DNA of 39,224 nucleotides from Pseudomonas corrugata (GTDB lineage: Bacteria; Pseudomonadota; Gammaproteobacteria; Pseudomonadales; Pseudomonadaceae). Positions 1 through 8,214 of the stretch are shown here, piece by piece (positions within the stretch are counted from its first letter, which is position 1; every line of letters begins with the position of its first letter). Both the position numbers and the translations under genes were made by a program. The stretch lies in contig NZ_LHVK01000030.1 in assembly GCF_001269905.1 (NCBI RefSeq), positions 1 to 39,224 on the forward strand, read 5' to 3'. Below the pieces are notes generated by a model, which ran no database searches, was not told the DNA's origin, and saw nothing but the letters and a program-made list of their open reading frames with translations.

Positions 1-455
1 CCTGCAACTGACCCATCGCCATCGCGAGCAAGCTCGGCTCCCACAGAGATTGGCGGCGAACACTAGTCTCTCGCACATGCAGGACGCATTGTGGGAGCAA
101 GGCTTGCCCGCGATGACGGCGGCACTGGCAACCGCTCCTGCAACTGACCCATCGCCATCGCGAGCAAGCTCGGCTCCCACAGAGATTGGCGGCGAACACC
201 AGTCTCTCGCACATGCAGGAAGCATTGTGGGAGCAAGGCTTGCCCGCGATGACGGCGGCACTGGCAAGCTCTCCTGCAACTGACCCACCGCCATCGCGAG
301 CAGGCTCGCTCACACAGAGATTGGCGGTGAACACCAGTCTCTCGCACATGCAGGAAGCATTGTGGGAGCAAGGCTTGCCCGCGATGACGGCGGCACTGGC
401 AACCTCTCCTGCAACTGACCCACCGCTTCGCGAGCAGGCTCGCACACAGGGATTT
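1..455. repeat. Tandem array of 136-bp REP-pair units
   Basis: Units begin with CCTGCAACTGACCCA or a close variant at 1, 137, 273 and 408, giving a period of 136, 136 and 135 bp. There are three full copies and a partial fourth. Each unit holds two opposed REP-like elements: one reading CGCGAGCAAGCTCGGCTC (first copy 23-45) and one reading GTGGGAGCAAGGCTTGCC (first copy 90-122). Copies 1 and 2 are nearly identical, while copies 3 and 4 carry GCAGGCTCGC in place of GCAAGCTCGG. The array starts at or before the window edge, so the copy number is a minimum. It lies downstream of the HlyD-family gene that ends at 473. No convincing gene lies in this 472-bp stretch. Such BIME-like arrays can protect 3' ends of mRNA or bind gyrase in other bacteria; that role here is inference. 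Confidence 0.92.
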
Positions 456-472
456 GTGGCGTTCTCAGGCCC

Positions 473-1336
473 TCAGTTGCCGGCCCGGGGCTCGACCACC
501 ACCGTACAGGTCATCCCCGCCGCCAGCAGCACGCTGTCAGGCACTTCGTCGAGATGAATCCTTACCGGCACCCGCTGGGCCAGGCGGACCCAGTTGAAGG
601 TCGGGTTCACATCGGCGATCAACTCGCGACTGACCGGATTGTCACGGTCGTAGATCCCGCGGGAGATGCTTTCCACATGTCCCTTCAGCACCTCGCCACT
701 CATCAACTGCAACTGCGCCGAGTCGCCGATCCGCACCTTGGGTAGCTTGGTTTCCTCGAAGAAGCCATACACCCAGAACGAATTCATATCGACCACCGCC
801 ATCTTCGCCTCGCCGATGCGCGCATAGTCGCCACGGTGCACGTTGAGGTTAGTGACATAGCCATCCACGGCAGCGCGAACCTCAGTGCGCGACTGGTTCA
901 ATTCAGCCGCCTCCAGTTGCGCTTGGGCTTGCTGGTAATCAGCCAGGGCCGAGTCGGCGATGTTGCTGGCGTCGTCGCGGTTTTCCCGGGAAATCACCAG
1001 GCTGTCCAGGTCGGCGCGCCGATGGGCATTGACCTTGCGCATTTCCCATGTCGCCTTGCGCGATGCCACCAGGGATTGCGCCTGCTTGACCGCGATACGG
1101 TAATGCTCGGGATCGATGCGCATCAGCAGGTCGCCCTTTTTCACCTGCTGGTTGTCATGCACTGGCACCTCCACCACCTCGCCACTGACATCGGCGGCGA
1201 CGTTGATGATGTCGGCGCGTACCCGACCATCGCGGGTCCAGGGTGTATTCATGTAATGAACCCACAATGCACGACCGATCCACAGCGCAAGGGCCAGCAC
1301 CAGCAGCGTCGCAAGCAGACTGAAAAACTTTTTCAT
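473..1336 (-). CDS. HlyD-family periplasmic adaptor of an AaeAB-like efflux pump
   Basis: This 287-residue membrane fusion protein links an inner membrane exporter to an outer membrane channel. A single N-terminal membrane anchor spans about residues 4-25 (LLATLLVLALALWIG). A barrel-sandwich segment follows, with the typical pattern VDGYVTNLNVHRGDYARIGE after a helical hairpin rich in Ala, Gln and Glu (about 80-150). Length and arrangement fit AaeA/EmrA-type adaptors. It is the last gene of a minus-strand operon, 10 bp downstream of the DUF1656 gene and following the FUSC protein and the NodT-like channel. The family partner AaeB exports aromatic carboxylic acids in E. coli; the substrate here is not known. 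The stop lies about 18 bp from the REP array, with no T-rich terminator visible between them. Confidence 0.9.
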   Translation of the reverse strand: MKKFFSLLATLLVLALALWIGRALWVHYMNTPWTRDGRVRADIINVAADVSGEVVEVPVHDNQQVKKGDLLMRIDPEHYRIAVKQAQSLVASRKATWEMRKVNAHRRADLDSLVISRENRDDASNIADSALADYQQAQAQLEAAELNQSRTEVRAAVDGYVTNLNVHRGDYARIGEAKMAVVDMNSFWVYGFFEETKLPKVRIGDSAQLQLMSGEVLKGHVESISRGIYDRDNPVSRELIADVNPTFNWVRLAQRVPVRIHLDEVPDSVLLAAGMTCTVVVEPRAGN

Positions 1337-1346
1337 TGCATCGATC

Positions 1347-1547
1347 TCAACGGTATACCGTCAGTGCCAGGGCACCGAACAGACAGGTAAACAGACTCAG
1401 GCGCAACAGCGCCGGGTGCCAGAAAAAGCGATACAGGTCCAGCCCCGACAAGAAACGATCCAGGGCCCAGGCCAACGCTGCGGCGAGGAAAAACATCAAG
1501 GTCAAAGTGGGCATGTACACGCCATGGAAGGCGATTTCACGAGGCAT
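1347..1547 (-). CDS. DUF1656 small inner membrane protein (AaeX-like)
   Basis: This 66-residue protein starts MPREIAFHGVYMPTL and has two hydrophobic stretches, about residues 10-30 and 44-63, consistent with two membrane spans. The start region and size match DUF1656 proteins, which occur almost always between FUSC-type exporters and HlyD-type adaptors. Its start overlaps the end of the FUSC gene by 11 nt and its stop lies 10 nt before the adaptor start, so translation is probably coupled. The biochemical role of DUF1656 is not known; a small accessory subunit of the pump is the usual inference. Confidence 0.88.
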   Translation of the reverse strand: MPREIAFHGVYMPTLTLMFFLAAALAWALDRFLSGLDLYRFFWHPALLRLSLFTCLFGALALTVYR

Positions 1548-3729
1548 GTTGACGGTCCTGGGGCAGCGCAGCGGCGAAGGCCACCACGGGCGATTGCGGA
1601 TCCAGCAGCGAAGTGCGGATGAAATGCAGGTAGCTCTTCACCCGACGCAGGGCCGAGGTATCGAAATGCGGGGCGAAGGGTTCGTCGGTGGCCTGCACGC
1701 GGCAGATGGCCTGGTCTACCGCCACCAGGGCACGCTCCAGATTGCTCTGGCTCGGCTGGCGGAACAGCCGCACCAGGGCTCGTCCCATCAAGCGGATGGC
1801 CTGGCGCCACGGCTGGCTCTCGGCGTAGGCCGGGTGCACCGGCAGGATCGCCTGCTCCTTGCGCAACTCGATAATCCCATGACCGACCTCCAGCACCACG
1901 AACATCCAACGCAAAAGCTCCCGTTGCACAGCAGGTTGTCCCGCCGCCAGGCCATAGGCCTGATGCAACAGGTCGCGGGTGCGACTCTCGAAGCCCGATG
2001 CCAGCCCCTTGAGTCTGCCGCTGATGGCAAATACTACTTGCTCGCGCAGATCCTGTTCGAGCCGGCGCCACAGCCAGCGACTGTTGGGCGGCAGGATAAT
2101 CGCCCCGGCGGCGGCGCACACCAGCATGCCGAGGATCATCGCCAGGTAATCGTTGATAAAGGTGTAGGGGTTGTACACCGTCAGGTTGTCGGGCACCGAC
2201 CCCGTACAGAAAAAGATCAGCAATCCAAGCCCAACCCCGGCGTATTGCGGTCGCGAACTGAGAAACGAGCCGAACATGATCACCGGCGCCAGCATCACGC
2301 AGAGCAGCGGGAAACCATCGATCAGCGGGAAGATGAAAAACATCTCGACGAAGCCGACCAGCGCCCCGAGCAACGTGCCGCACGCCATCTGGAAGGCCAT
2401 GCGCTTGGGGTTCGGCGTGGCGGCCGACAAGCCCACCGTGGCGGCGGCGATCATCGTCATGGTTGCGCCGCTCGGCCAGGCCGTGGCGACCCAATAGCTG
2501 CCCAGCACCAGCAGAATGAAGCCAGCGCGCAACCCCGAAGCCGCGGCGGCCAGCCAGTTGGTCTGCGATAGGAACGGCTCGTCCCAGTGTTCACGTTCGT
2601 GACGGTGTTCGGCCAGGGACGCATGGGTCAGGGCGTAACCGTGCAGATCATCGACGAAGCGATAGAGCAGTTCGTAGGCGGTGTGGAAATCCAGCCACTG
2701 CGCGTTGCTCGGTTCTGTCTCCTGGAACGCGGCCCGCAACTCACGCACCTGTGCAGGCAAGTCAGCCTTGAAGCGGGCCAAGGCCTGGGCCAGCCGCGCC
2801 GCGTCCATATCGGTCAAGGCCCGTGCGCTGAAGCCGTCCAGCAATTCGGCGAGGTTCTGCAGACCGGGCTTGATGGCGTCCACCACATGATCGATGGCGC
2901 CGGCGCGCAAGCGCTGGAGCAACTGGTGCAAGGCATTGAAGCGCGTGGTGATGCCCATGAACTCACTGTTCAGGCGGCTGAGCCGGCCGTTGCGTCGGCG
3001 CATGTGTGGGTCTTCGAATACCGTCACGCTACGCAGGCTCTCCAGGCCCACCGCTTCGGCAATGAAACGCACGTTGGCGGCTTCGAATGCATCCCGCTGG
3101 CTACGCCCGCGCAAACCATCAGTGACGAACAGTGCAAACACCCCAAAGCGCTGGTACAAGGCGTTGCGCATGGCCGCGCTGGCGGTTTGCGGCACAATAG
3201 CGGCACTGACCAGCGTGGCACAGAGAATACCCAGGGAAATCTCCAGCACCCGCCAGAGTGCCGCCATGAACGCCCCCTCCGGATGGGCCAGGGCCGGCAG
3301 GCCGATCATTGCCGCGGTGTAGCCGGCCAACACAAAGCCGTAGGCCCGGAAGTTGCGATGACGCGCCGCGCCCGCCGTGCAGACACCAACCCAGAGGGTC
3401 AGGCAGCCAAGAAACCATTCGGTGTTCTGGGCGAACAGCGCGATCAGCGCCACCATCACTGCCGAACCGGCCAATGTGCCGAGAAAGCGGTAGAAGCTCT
3501 TGGCGAACACCTGACCACTCTGCGGCTGCATGACGATGAACACAGTGATCATGGCCGTGCGCGGTTGCGGCAGCTCCAGGCGCATTGCCAGCCACAACGT
3601 CAGGAACGCAGCAAACAGCACCTTGAAGATGTAAACCCAGGTCACCCCATCGCTGCGGGCCCAGTCGAAGAAGCCACGGCGCCATTCGAGGCGATAGAGC
3701 CAGCGTAAGGGAATCATTAAAGGGGTCAT
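1537..3729 (-). CDS. FUSC-family aromatic-acid-type efflux protein (AaeB-like)
   Basis: This is a 730-residue inner membrane protein of the fusaric acid resistance/AaeB family. It has the two-block layout of the family: membrane helices from about residue 30 to 175, a long soluble region with coiled-coil-like helices, a second membrane cluster at about 395-520, and a C-terminal cytoplasmic domain. I chose ATG at 3729 (MTPLMIPLRWLYRLE), 10 nt after the stop of the NodT-like gene. A longer reading from 3795 would run back into that gene and adds no plausible sequence. The 3' end overlaps the DUF1656 gene by 11 nt. Family members export aromatic carboxylic acids or fusaric acid using the proton gradient; the true substrate is not visible in the sequence. 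Confidence 0.9.
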   Translation of the reverse strand: MTPLMIPLRWLYRLEWRRGFFDWARSDGVTWVYIFKVLFAAFLTLWLAMRLELPQPRTAMITVFIVMQPQSGQVFAKSFYRFLGTLAGSAVMVALIALFAQNTEWFLGCLTLWVGVCTAGAARHRNFRAYGFVLAGYTAAMIGLPALAHPEGAFMAALWRVLEISLGILCATLVSAAIVPQTASAAMRNALYQRFGVFALFVTDGLRGRSQRDAFEAANVRFIAEAVGLESLRSVTVFEDPHMRRRNGRLSRLNSEFMGITTRFNALHQLLQRLRAGAIDHVVDAIKPGLQNLAELLDGFSARALTDMDAARLAQALARFKADLPAQVRELRAAFQETEPSNAQWLDFHTAYELLYRFVDDLHGYALTHASLAEHRHEREHWDEPFLSQTNWLAAAASGLRAGFILLVLGSYWVATAWPSGATMTMIAAATVGLSAATPNPKRMAFQMACGTLLGALVGFVEMFFIFPLIDGFPLLCVMLAPVIMFGSFLSSRPQYAGVGLGLLIFFCTGSVPDNLTVYNPYTFINDYLAMILGMLVCAAAGAIILPPNSRWLWRRLEQDLREQVVFAISGRLKGLASGFESRTRDLLHQAYGLAAGQPAVQRELLRWMFVVLEVGHGIIELRKEQAILPVHPAYAESQPWRQAIRLMGRALVRLFRQPSQSNLERALVAVDQAICRVQATDEPFAPHFDTSALRRVKSYLHFIRTSLLDPQSPVVAFAAALPQDRQHAS

Positions 3730-3739
3730 GTGCAAGCAA

Positions 3740-5218
3740 TCACCACGGTGCGTATGCAGGATCAGGCGCGGCGTCACCGCCGGCATCCAGCCCACCGCCC
3801 AGGGCCGTCACCAGATCGGCATGGGCACCGAGGCGGGCAGCCTCCACCCGCTGTTGCACCTGTTGCTGCTTGAACAACAGGCTCTGGGCGTTGAGCACAT
3901 TGAGGTAATCCGTCAGCCCGCGCTGGAACGCCACCAACGCAATATCGTAGGTGCGTTGCGCGGCGGCCACGGACTCGGCAGCGAAAGCCTGCTGCTTGTC
4001 CATGGACTCGCGACGGATCAATTGGTCGGAAATGCCTTTGAGCGCGTTCACCAGTGTCTGGTTGTAGTGCGCCACGGCGGCATCATAGCCGGCCGCCGCC
4101 TCGCCCAGCTGCGAGCGCAGGCGCCCCCCGTCGAAGATCGGCAGCGTGATGGCCGGCCCGACGCTGTAGGTCAGTTTCTTGCCCGTCAGGAATTCCAGCG
4201 CACCGCCGCCCGTGGCCATGTAGCCCAGGCCTCCCACCAGATCCACATTGGGATAGAAACCGGCCCTGGCCACATCGATGCCCCTTGCCTGAGCCGCCAC
4301 TTGCCAGCGACCGGCAACCACATCCGGTCGCTGGCCCAGCAGCTCGGCGGGCAACGCCGACGGCAGCTTCAAGGGTGCACCCAGGGCCAGGGCCGGTCGC
4401 TGCAGATCCGCGCCCTCTCCCGGCCCCTTGCCCGCCAGCGCCGCCAATTGATTACGACTCAAGGCGATGGCTTCGTCGAGGGCATCGAGTTGCCGATGGG
4501 TCTCGGGCAATGGTGCCTGGGCCTGGCTGACTTCGAAATGAGTGCCGATGCCACCGTCGAGACGCTTTTGCGCCAGGTTGAGAATCTGTTCCTGCTGGCG
4601 CAGGGTCGCGGCGACGATATCGCGCTGGGCATAGTGCAGCGCAAAACGGATATAGGCCTGTACGACGTTGTTCTGCAACTCCAACTGCGCCTGCCGTGCC
4701 TCGGCGACGCTGGCATGGGCCAGGTCGACTGCCCGCTCGCTGGCGTTGCGCTCCCGCCCCCACAGGTCCAGGGCGTAGCTCAGGCCCAGGCCGGCGTCGT
4801 TGTCCCAGGTGGTCGTATTGGCCAGTTCGCCAGGACCGTAGAACTGATCGGTGGGCCAGTTGTGGCGCTTGAGAGTGGCCTGGCCATTGACCTGCGGCGA
4901 CTCGGCCGCCTCGGCAACACCGGCCATGGCCTTGGCCTGTCGCACCCGGGCGGCAGTCAGGGCCAGGCTCGGGCTGTCCTGCACCGCCAGGTCGATCCAG
5001 CGATCCAGTTGCGGGTCGCCATAGGCCTTCCACCACTGGCGACTGGGCCAGTGGGCATCGCGGGCGGCCTCGCGGATCGCTTCATCGGTGGCCAGTCGGT
5101 CGGCTGACAACGCCTCGCCCCGGGGTGCGATCCCTCCTGTCCCGATGCAAGCGCTGAGGGTCAACGATAAAGCCCAAACACTGAGAGTCTTCAGCTCTCT
5201 GCTGATGCAACGCGGCAC
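3740..5218 (-). CDS. NodT/OprM-family outer membrane efflux lipoprotein
   Basis: This 492-residue outer membrane factor forms the TolC-like exit duct of the pump. A lipoprotein signal sequence ends in the lipobox LSAC with the modifiable Cys at residue 24. The body holds the two internally repeated OEP domains, with Ala/Gln-rich helical hairpins, typical of OprM/NodT. The start is GTG at 5218, which alone retains the full signal peptide; AGGA lies 11 nt upstream, a rather long spacing. It is the first gene of the minus-strand operon, followed after 10 nt by the FUSC gene. It is divergent from the LysR gene, which is the probable regulator. Because all three cell-envelope layers are encoded here, the unit can act as a self-contained tripartite pump. 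Confidence 0.9.
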   Translation of the reverse strand: MPRCISRELKTLSVWALSLTLSACIGTGGIAPRGEALSADRLATDEAIREAARDAHWPSRQWWKAYGDPQLDRWIDLAVQDSPSLALTAARVRQAKAMAGVAEAAESPQVNGQATLKRHNWPTDQFYGPGELANTTTWDNDAGLGLSYALDLWGRERNASERAVDLAHASVAEARQAQLELQNNVVQAYIRFALHYAQRDIVAATLRQQEQILNLAQKRLDGGIGTHFEVSQAQAPLPETHRQLDALDEAIALSRNQLAALAGKGPGEGADLQRPALALGAPLKLPSALPAELLGQRPDVVAGRWQVAAQARGIDVARAGFYPNVDLVGGLGYMATGGGALEFLTGKKLTYSVGPAITLPIFDGGRLRSQLGEAAAGYDAAVAHYNQTLVNALKGISDQLIRRESMDKQQAFAAESVAAAQRTYDIALVAFQRGLTDYLNVLNAQSLLFKQQQVQQRVEAARLGAHADLVTALGGGLDAGGDAAPDPAYAPW

Positions 5219-5282
5219 TTGCGCAAGATTCCTGGGAAAGGGACAAGGAAAAGCAACGAGCGTGCATGCCGGTTAAGCGACC

Positions 5283-5371
5283 TGTGGGAGCGAGCCTGCT
5301 CGCGAAGGCGGCGGCACCCGCCCTATCGCAGGCAACTGACCCAACGCCTCGCGAGCAGGCTCGCTCCCACA
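5283..5371. repeat. Inverted pair of REP elements (BIME-like)
   Basis: A REP element TGTGGGAGCGAGCCTGCTCG begins at 5283. A second one in opposite orientation (GCGAGCAGGCTCGCTCCCAC) ends at 5371, with about 30 bp between them. Each has the internal stem GCGAG/CTCGC. The pair lies 65 bp upstream of the NodT-like gene start, between two divergent genes, which is unusual because REPs more often sit between convergent or tandem gene ends. The copies here are intact, whereas those in the 1-455 array are degenerate versions of the same element. Confidence 0.93.
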
Positions 5372-5549
5372 TGAGGTCCGTGCCAGACAGCCCGCCCCTA
5401 CAACGCCGGCAATTCTAGGCACCCAGCCAAACGGCGATAAGCCGATCTTTCTGCGAATCTTTGTTACCGTAAACGCGATAATCCATAAGTCGGATCCCGT
5501 AGCGCCGTAACTTCGTGTCACAATTTGCCATCGCCCTAGAGAGCCCTCC
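5372..5549. other. Divergent control region upstream of the LysR gene
   Basis: No gene is seen between the REP pair and the LysR start. The stretch is more AT-rich than its surroundings from about 5430 to 5525. Two similar half sites, CGATAAGCC at 5435-5443 and CGATAATCC at 5476-5484, lie in the same orientation, and the first is inside a short palindrome CGGC-N5-GCCG (5432-5444). They could be regulator contacts, but no match to a proven LysR operator was established and no convincing -35/-10 pair was found. Confidence 0.3.
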
Positions 5550-6518
5550 ATGGACACCTTGCAAAACATGCGCGCGTTCTGCTGTGTTGCCGAAGCCGGC
5601 AGTTTCACCGCCGCCGCCGTGCAGCTCGATACCACGACAGCCAACGTCTCGCGTGCGGTTTCCAACCTGGAAGCCCATCTGCAAACCCGCTTGCTCAACC
5701 GCACCACCCGCCGCATTGCCCTGACCGAAGCCGGCAAACGCTATCTGTTGCGTTGCGAACAGATCCTGGCCTATGTCGAAGAAGCCGAAGCCGAGGCCAG
5801 CGACGCCCATGCCCGACCGGCCGGGCAGTTGAAGGTCCATACCATGACCGGTATCGGCCAGCATTTCGTGATCGATGCCATTGCCCGCTATCGCAAGACC
5901 CATCCGGACGTGAACTTCGACCTCACCCTGGCCAACCGCGTGCCGGACATCCTGGATGAGGGGTACGACGTCTCCATCGTGCTGGCCAGCGAACTGCCGG
6001 ATTCGGGCTTCGTTTCCCAACGCCTGGGCATCACCTACAGCATCGTCTGTGCTTCACCTGCCTACGTGAAGGCCAACGGTTGCCCACAGAAACCCAGCGA
6101 GCTGCTCAACCACGCCTGCCTGCGCCTGGTCAGCCCGGTCATTCCGCTGGAGAAATGGGTGTTCGACGGCCCGGAAGGCCAGGAAATGGTCACCATCAAC
6201 CAGTCACCCTTCCTGGTGAACTCCGCCGATGCGATGAAAACCGCAATCACCAGCGGCATGGGCGTAGGTGTATTACCGGTTTATGCGGCCATCGAAGGCC
6301 TGCGCAACGGCACGCTGGTGCGGGTAATGCCCCATTACCGTTCCCAGGAATTGAATCTCTACGCCATCTACCCTTCGCGCCAGTACCTGGATGCGAAGAT
6401 CAAGACCTGGGTCGAGTACCTGCGAGGCTCGCTGCCGGAAATCCTGACAGCGCACCAGGCCGAGCTGACGGCGTATGAGTTGAGCGGCAGCCTGGCGGGC
6501 GCGCGAGCCGCGAATTGA
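5550..6518 (+). CDS. LysR-family transcriptional regulator (AaeR-like)
   Basis: This 322-residue protein has an N-terminal winged helix-turn-helix (about residues 1-60, with AAAVQLDTTTANVSRAVSNL covering the recognition region). A LysR substrate-binding domain of type 2 periplasmic fold follows (about 90-295), in the CrgA/AaeR-like subgroup. The start ATG at 5550 follows AGAGAG and gives MDTLQNMRAFCCVAEAGSF, the usual family opening. It is divergent from the NodT/FUSC/DUF1656/HlyD operon, the classic arrangement for a LysR activator and its target. Regulation of the pump in response to an aromatic acid is therefore a reasonable inference, but the ligand is unknown. The Gly/Ala-rich C-terminal tail is not conserved in the family. 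Confidence 0.9.
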   Translation: MDTLQNMRAFCCVAEAGSFTAAAVQLDTTTANVSRAVSNLEAHLQTRLLNRTTRRIALTEAGKRYLLRCEQILAYVEEAEAEASDAHARPAGQLKVHTMTGIGQHFVIDAIARYRKTHPDVNFDLTLANRVPDILDEGYDVSIVLASELPDSGFVSQRLGITYSIVCASPAYVKANGCPQKPSELLNHACLRLVSPVIPLEKWVFDGPEGQEMVTINQSPFLVNSADAMKTAITSGMGVGVLPVYAAIEGLRNGTLVRVMPHYRSQELNLYAIYPSRQYLDAKIKTWVEYLRGSLPEILTAHQAELTAYELSGSLAGARAAN

Positions 6519-6548
6519 AGTCGCCGGCCCCGTCACCAGGAACGCCCC

Positions 6549-6794
6549 TCAGCGCTTGCCCATCGAACGACGCGTGCCGGGAGGTGCGGCACCCGGGGAT
6601 TTGGTGTGACCATCCTTCACACCGTTCTTGTACCACGGCAACTGTCCTGCCCCTTTGGCCGTGCCCAGTTCACCGGGCTTGAAGGGAAACTTGAAGGCCG
6701 GGATCGCTGCTTTGCCGCTCTCGGCGCTGGAAACATCGCCATCAGGCAGGTCGGCCGGTTCGCCGTTAGGGGAAGTCATGTAAATGCCGTTCAC
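6549..6794 (-). CDS. Small conserved-looking protein of unknown function
   Basis: An 81-residue reading frame on the minus strand, rich in Gly, Pro and Lys, without membrane segments or a signal peptide. It opens MNGIYMTSPNGEPADLPDG and ends in a basic tail (RRSMGKR). I do not recognise a domain. The frame starts with GTG at 6794; the ATG at 6779 (MTSPNGE) is the alternative, and neither has a good ribosome binding site. Codon use looks like that of the neighbouring genes and the frame is not opposite another gene, which favours a real gene. It converges on the LysR gene, 30 bp away. No function can be assigned from context. Confidence 0.6.
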   Translation of the reverse strand: MNGIYMTSPNGEPADLPDGDVSSAESGKAAIPAFKFPFKPGELGTAKGAGQLPWYKNGVKDGHTKSPGAAPPGTRRSMGKR

Positions 6795-6955
6795 TCAAGG
6801 TAGGCCATCAATCCGTGGCGAAGGGGTTTGCTCCTCGCCACACGGTGTGCAAGCCGGGCCTGGAGGAAGACGCGGCGGCGCCAGTATACCCGGCCGCTGC
6901 CACAACGTATCGGGCGGATTCAACCTGAAATACGTCCGACAGTAATTCAGGACAA

Positions 6956-6975
6956 AACTGACAAGTCTGTCAGTT
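6956..6975. promoter_or_regulatory. Palindrome upstream of mexMN, probable operator
   Basis: AACTGACA-AGTC-TGTCAGTT is a perfect inverted repeat with 8-nt arms and a 4-nt centre. It lies 82 bp upstream of the mexM start and about 31 bp upstream of the AT-rich TATATAAG (7007-7014), the best -10 candidate. No good -35 is seen at the proper distance, so an activator-dependent promoter fits. The response regulator encoded downstream at 11334-12008 is a natural candidate binder; a TetR-type repressor encoded elsewhere is the alternative. Confidence 0.5.
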
Positions 6976-7056
6976 AGCCGTCACCTTCCTGACCGTCTCG
7001 CAACGCTATATAAGAACCTTGAAACTCCCTTCGTCCCGGACCGGCCTCCCACATCC

Positions 7057-8214
7057 ATGCACATCCAGAAAAGAACCGTCCTGCTCGTAGCGCCATTGGT
7101 CGCCCTGGCGGCCCTCGCCCTCTGGTTCGTCATGAAGCCCATCGCCGCCAAACCCGGGAAGCCTGCTGCCGTTCCGGTACGGGTCGTCAGCGTGGAGCAG
7201 AAGGATGTACCGCGCTTTGCCAGCGGCATCGGCACGGTGCTGTCTCTGCACAGCGTGGTGATCCGCCCGCAGATCGACGGGATCCTCACCCGGTTGCTGG
7301 TCAGGGAGGGACAACGGGTGAGCAAGGGTGATTTGTTGGCGACCATCGACGATCGTTCCATTCGCGCCAGTCTCGACCAGGCGCGGGCCCAGCTCGGCGA
7401 AAGCCAGGCGCAACTGGCGGTGGCCCAGGTCAATCTCAGGCGTTACAAATTGCTGAGCGTCGATGACGGCGTCTCGAAGCAGACCTACGATCAACAGCAG
7501 GCCCTGGTCAATCAGCTCAAGGCCACCGCCCGGGGCAATCAGGCGGCCATCGATGCCGCACAGGTGCAGTTGTCCTTCACTCAGATTCGCTCCCCAGTGA
7601 CCGGTCGCGTCGGCATCCGCAACGTGGACGAAGGCAATTTCCTGCGCACCAGCGACACCGAAGGCCTGTTCACCGTGACCCAGATCGACCCGATTGCGGT
7701 GGAGTTTTCCTTGCCCCAACAGATGCTGCCCACCTTGCAACGGATGATCGCCGCGCCCGAGCAGGCGCTGGTCAAGGCCTACATCGGCGCCGATGGCACG
7801 GCAGGGGAAATGCTTGGCGAGGGCCGGCTGAGCCTCATCGACAACCAGATCAACCCCAGCACCGGTACCTTGCGGGCCAAGGCAGAGTTCAGCAACGCCG
7901 GGCAAAGGCTGTGGCCCGGGCAACTGGTTACGCTGAAAATCCAGACCGCCCTCGACAAGGGTGCCCTGGTGGTCCCCCCGACCGTGGTCCAGCGCGGGCT
8001 GGACCAGCACTTCGTATACCGGCTCAAGGGGGACAAGGTCGAGAGCGTACCGGTTGAAATGGTTTACCAGGACAGCGACATGCAGATCCTCAAGGGGGTG
8101 GATGTCGGTGATCAACTGGTGAGTGACGGCCAGTCACGCCTCAGATCGGGGACCAGCGTCCAGGTACTCACCGCCCCACCGGTTGTCGCCAAAGCCACGG
8201 AGCCGCAACCATGA
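7057..8214 (+). CDS. mexM: RND efflux periplasmic adaptor MexM
   Basis: This 385-residue membrane fusion protein belongs to the HAE-1 RND adaptor group. An N-terminal hydrophobic anchor covers about residues 9-28. A lipoyl-like half (SLHSVVIRPQIDGILTRLLV, about 63-90), a helical hairpin, the second lipoyl half (IRSPVTGRVGIRNVDEGNFL) and a beta-barrel domain follow in order. No Cys lipobox is present, so it is anchored by the helix. The stop overlaps the permease start in ATGA. No clear Shine-Dalgarno precedes ATG 7057. The permease, response regulator and kinase that follow reproduce the P. aeruginosa PA1435-PA1438 order, where the pair is named MexMN and handles phenicols together with OprM. 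The symbol rests on that context and on overall resemblance. No outer membrane gene is linked here. Confidence 0.8.
   Translation: MHIQKRTVLLVAPLVALAALALWFVMKPIAAKPGKPAAVPVRVVSVEQKDVPRFASGIGTVLSLHSVVIRPQIDGILTRLLVREGQRVSKGDLLATIDDRSIRASLDQARAQLGESQAQLAVAQVNLRRYKLLSVDDGVSKQTYDQQQALVNQLKATARGNQAAIDAAQVQLSFTQIRSPVTGRVGIRNVDEGNFLRTSDTEGLFTVTQIDPIAVEFSLPQQMLPTLQRMIAAPEQALVKAYIGADGTAGEMLGEGRLSLIDNQINPSTGTLRAKAEFSNAGQRLWPGQLVTLKIQTALDKGALVVPPTVVQRGLDQHFVYRLKGDKVESVPVEMVYQDSDMQILKGVDVGDQLVSDGQSRLRSGTSVQVLTAPPVVAKATEPQP

Noticed and set aside
1..455. CRISPR array
   Set aside because: The unit is 136 bp with nearly the whole unit repeated, and there are no short repeats with unique spacers and no cas genes.
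1..557. Several short frames within the REP array, for example 50-283, 186-557 and 63-371
   Set aside because: They translate the repeat units themselves and have no ribosome binding sites.
3728..5107. 459-residue open frame on the plus strand
   Set aside because: It is antisense to the NodT-like gene and lacks any protein-family features. Similar long frames opposite ftsI (29935-31530), murC (20741-22378), ftsA/ftsQ (17733-19484) and lpoA (34807-36483) were rejected for the same reason.
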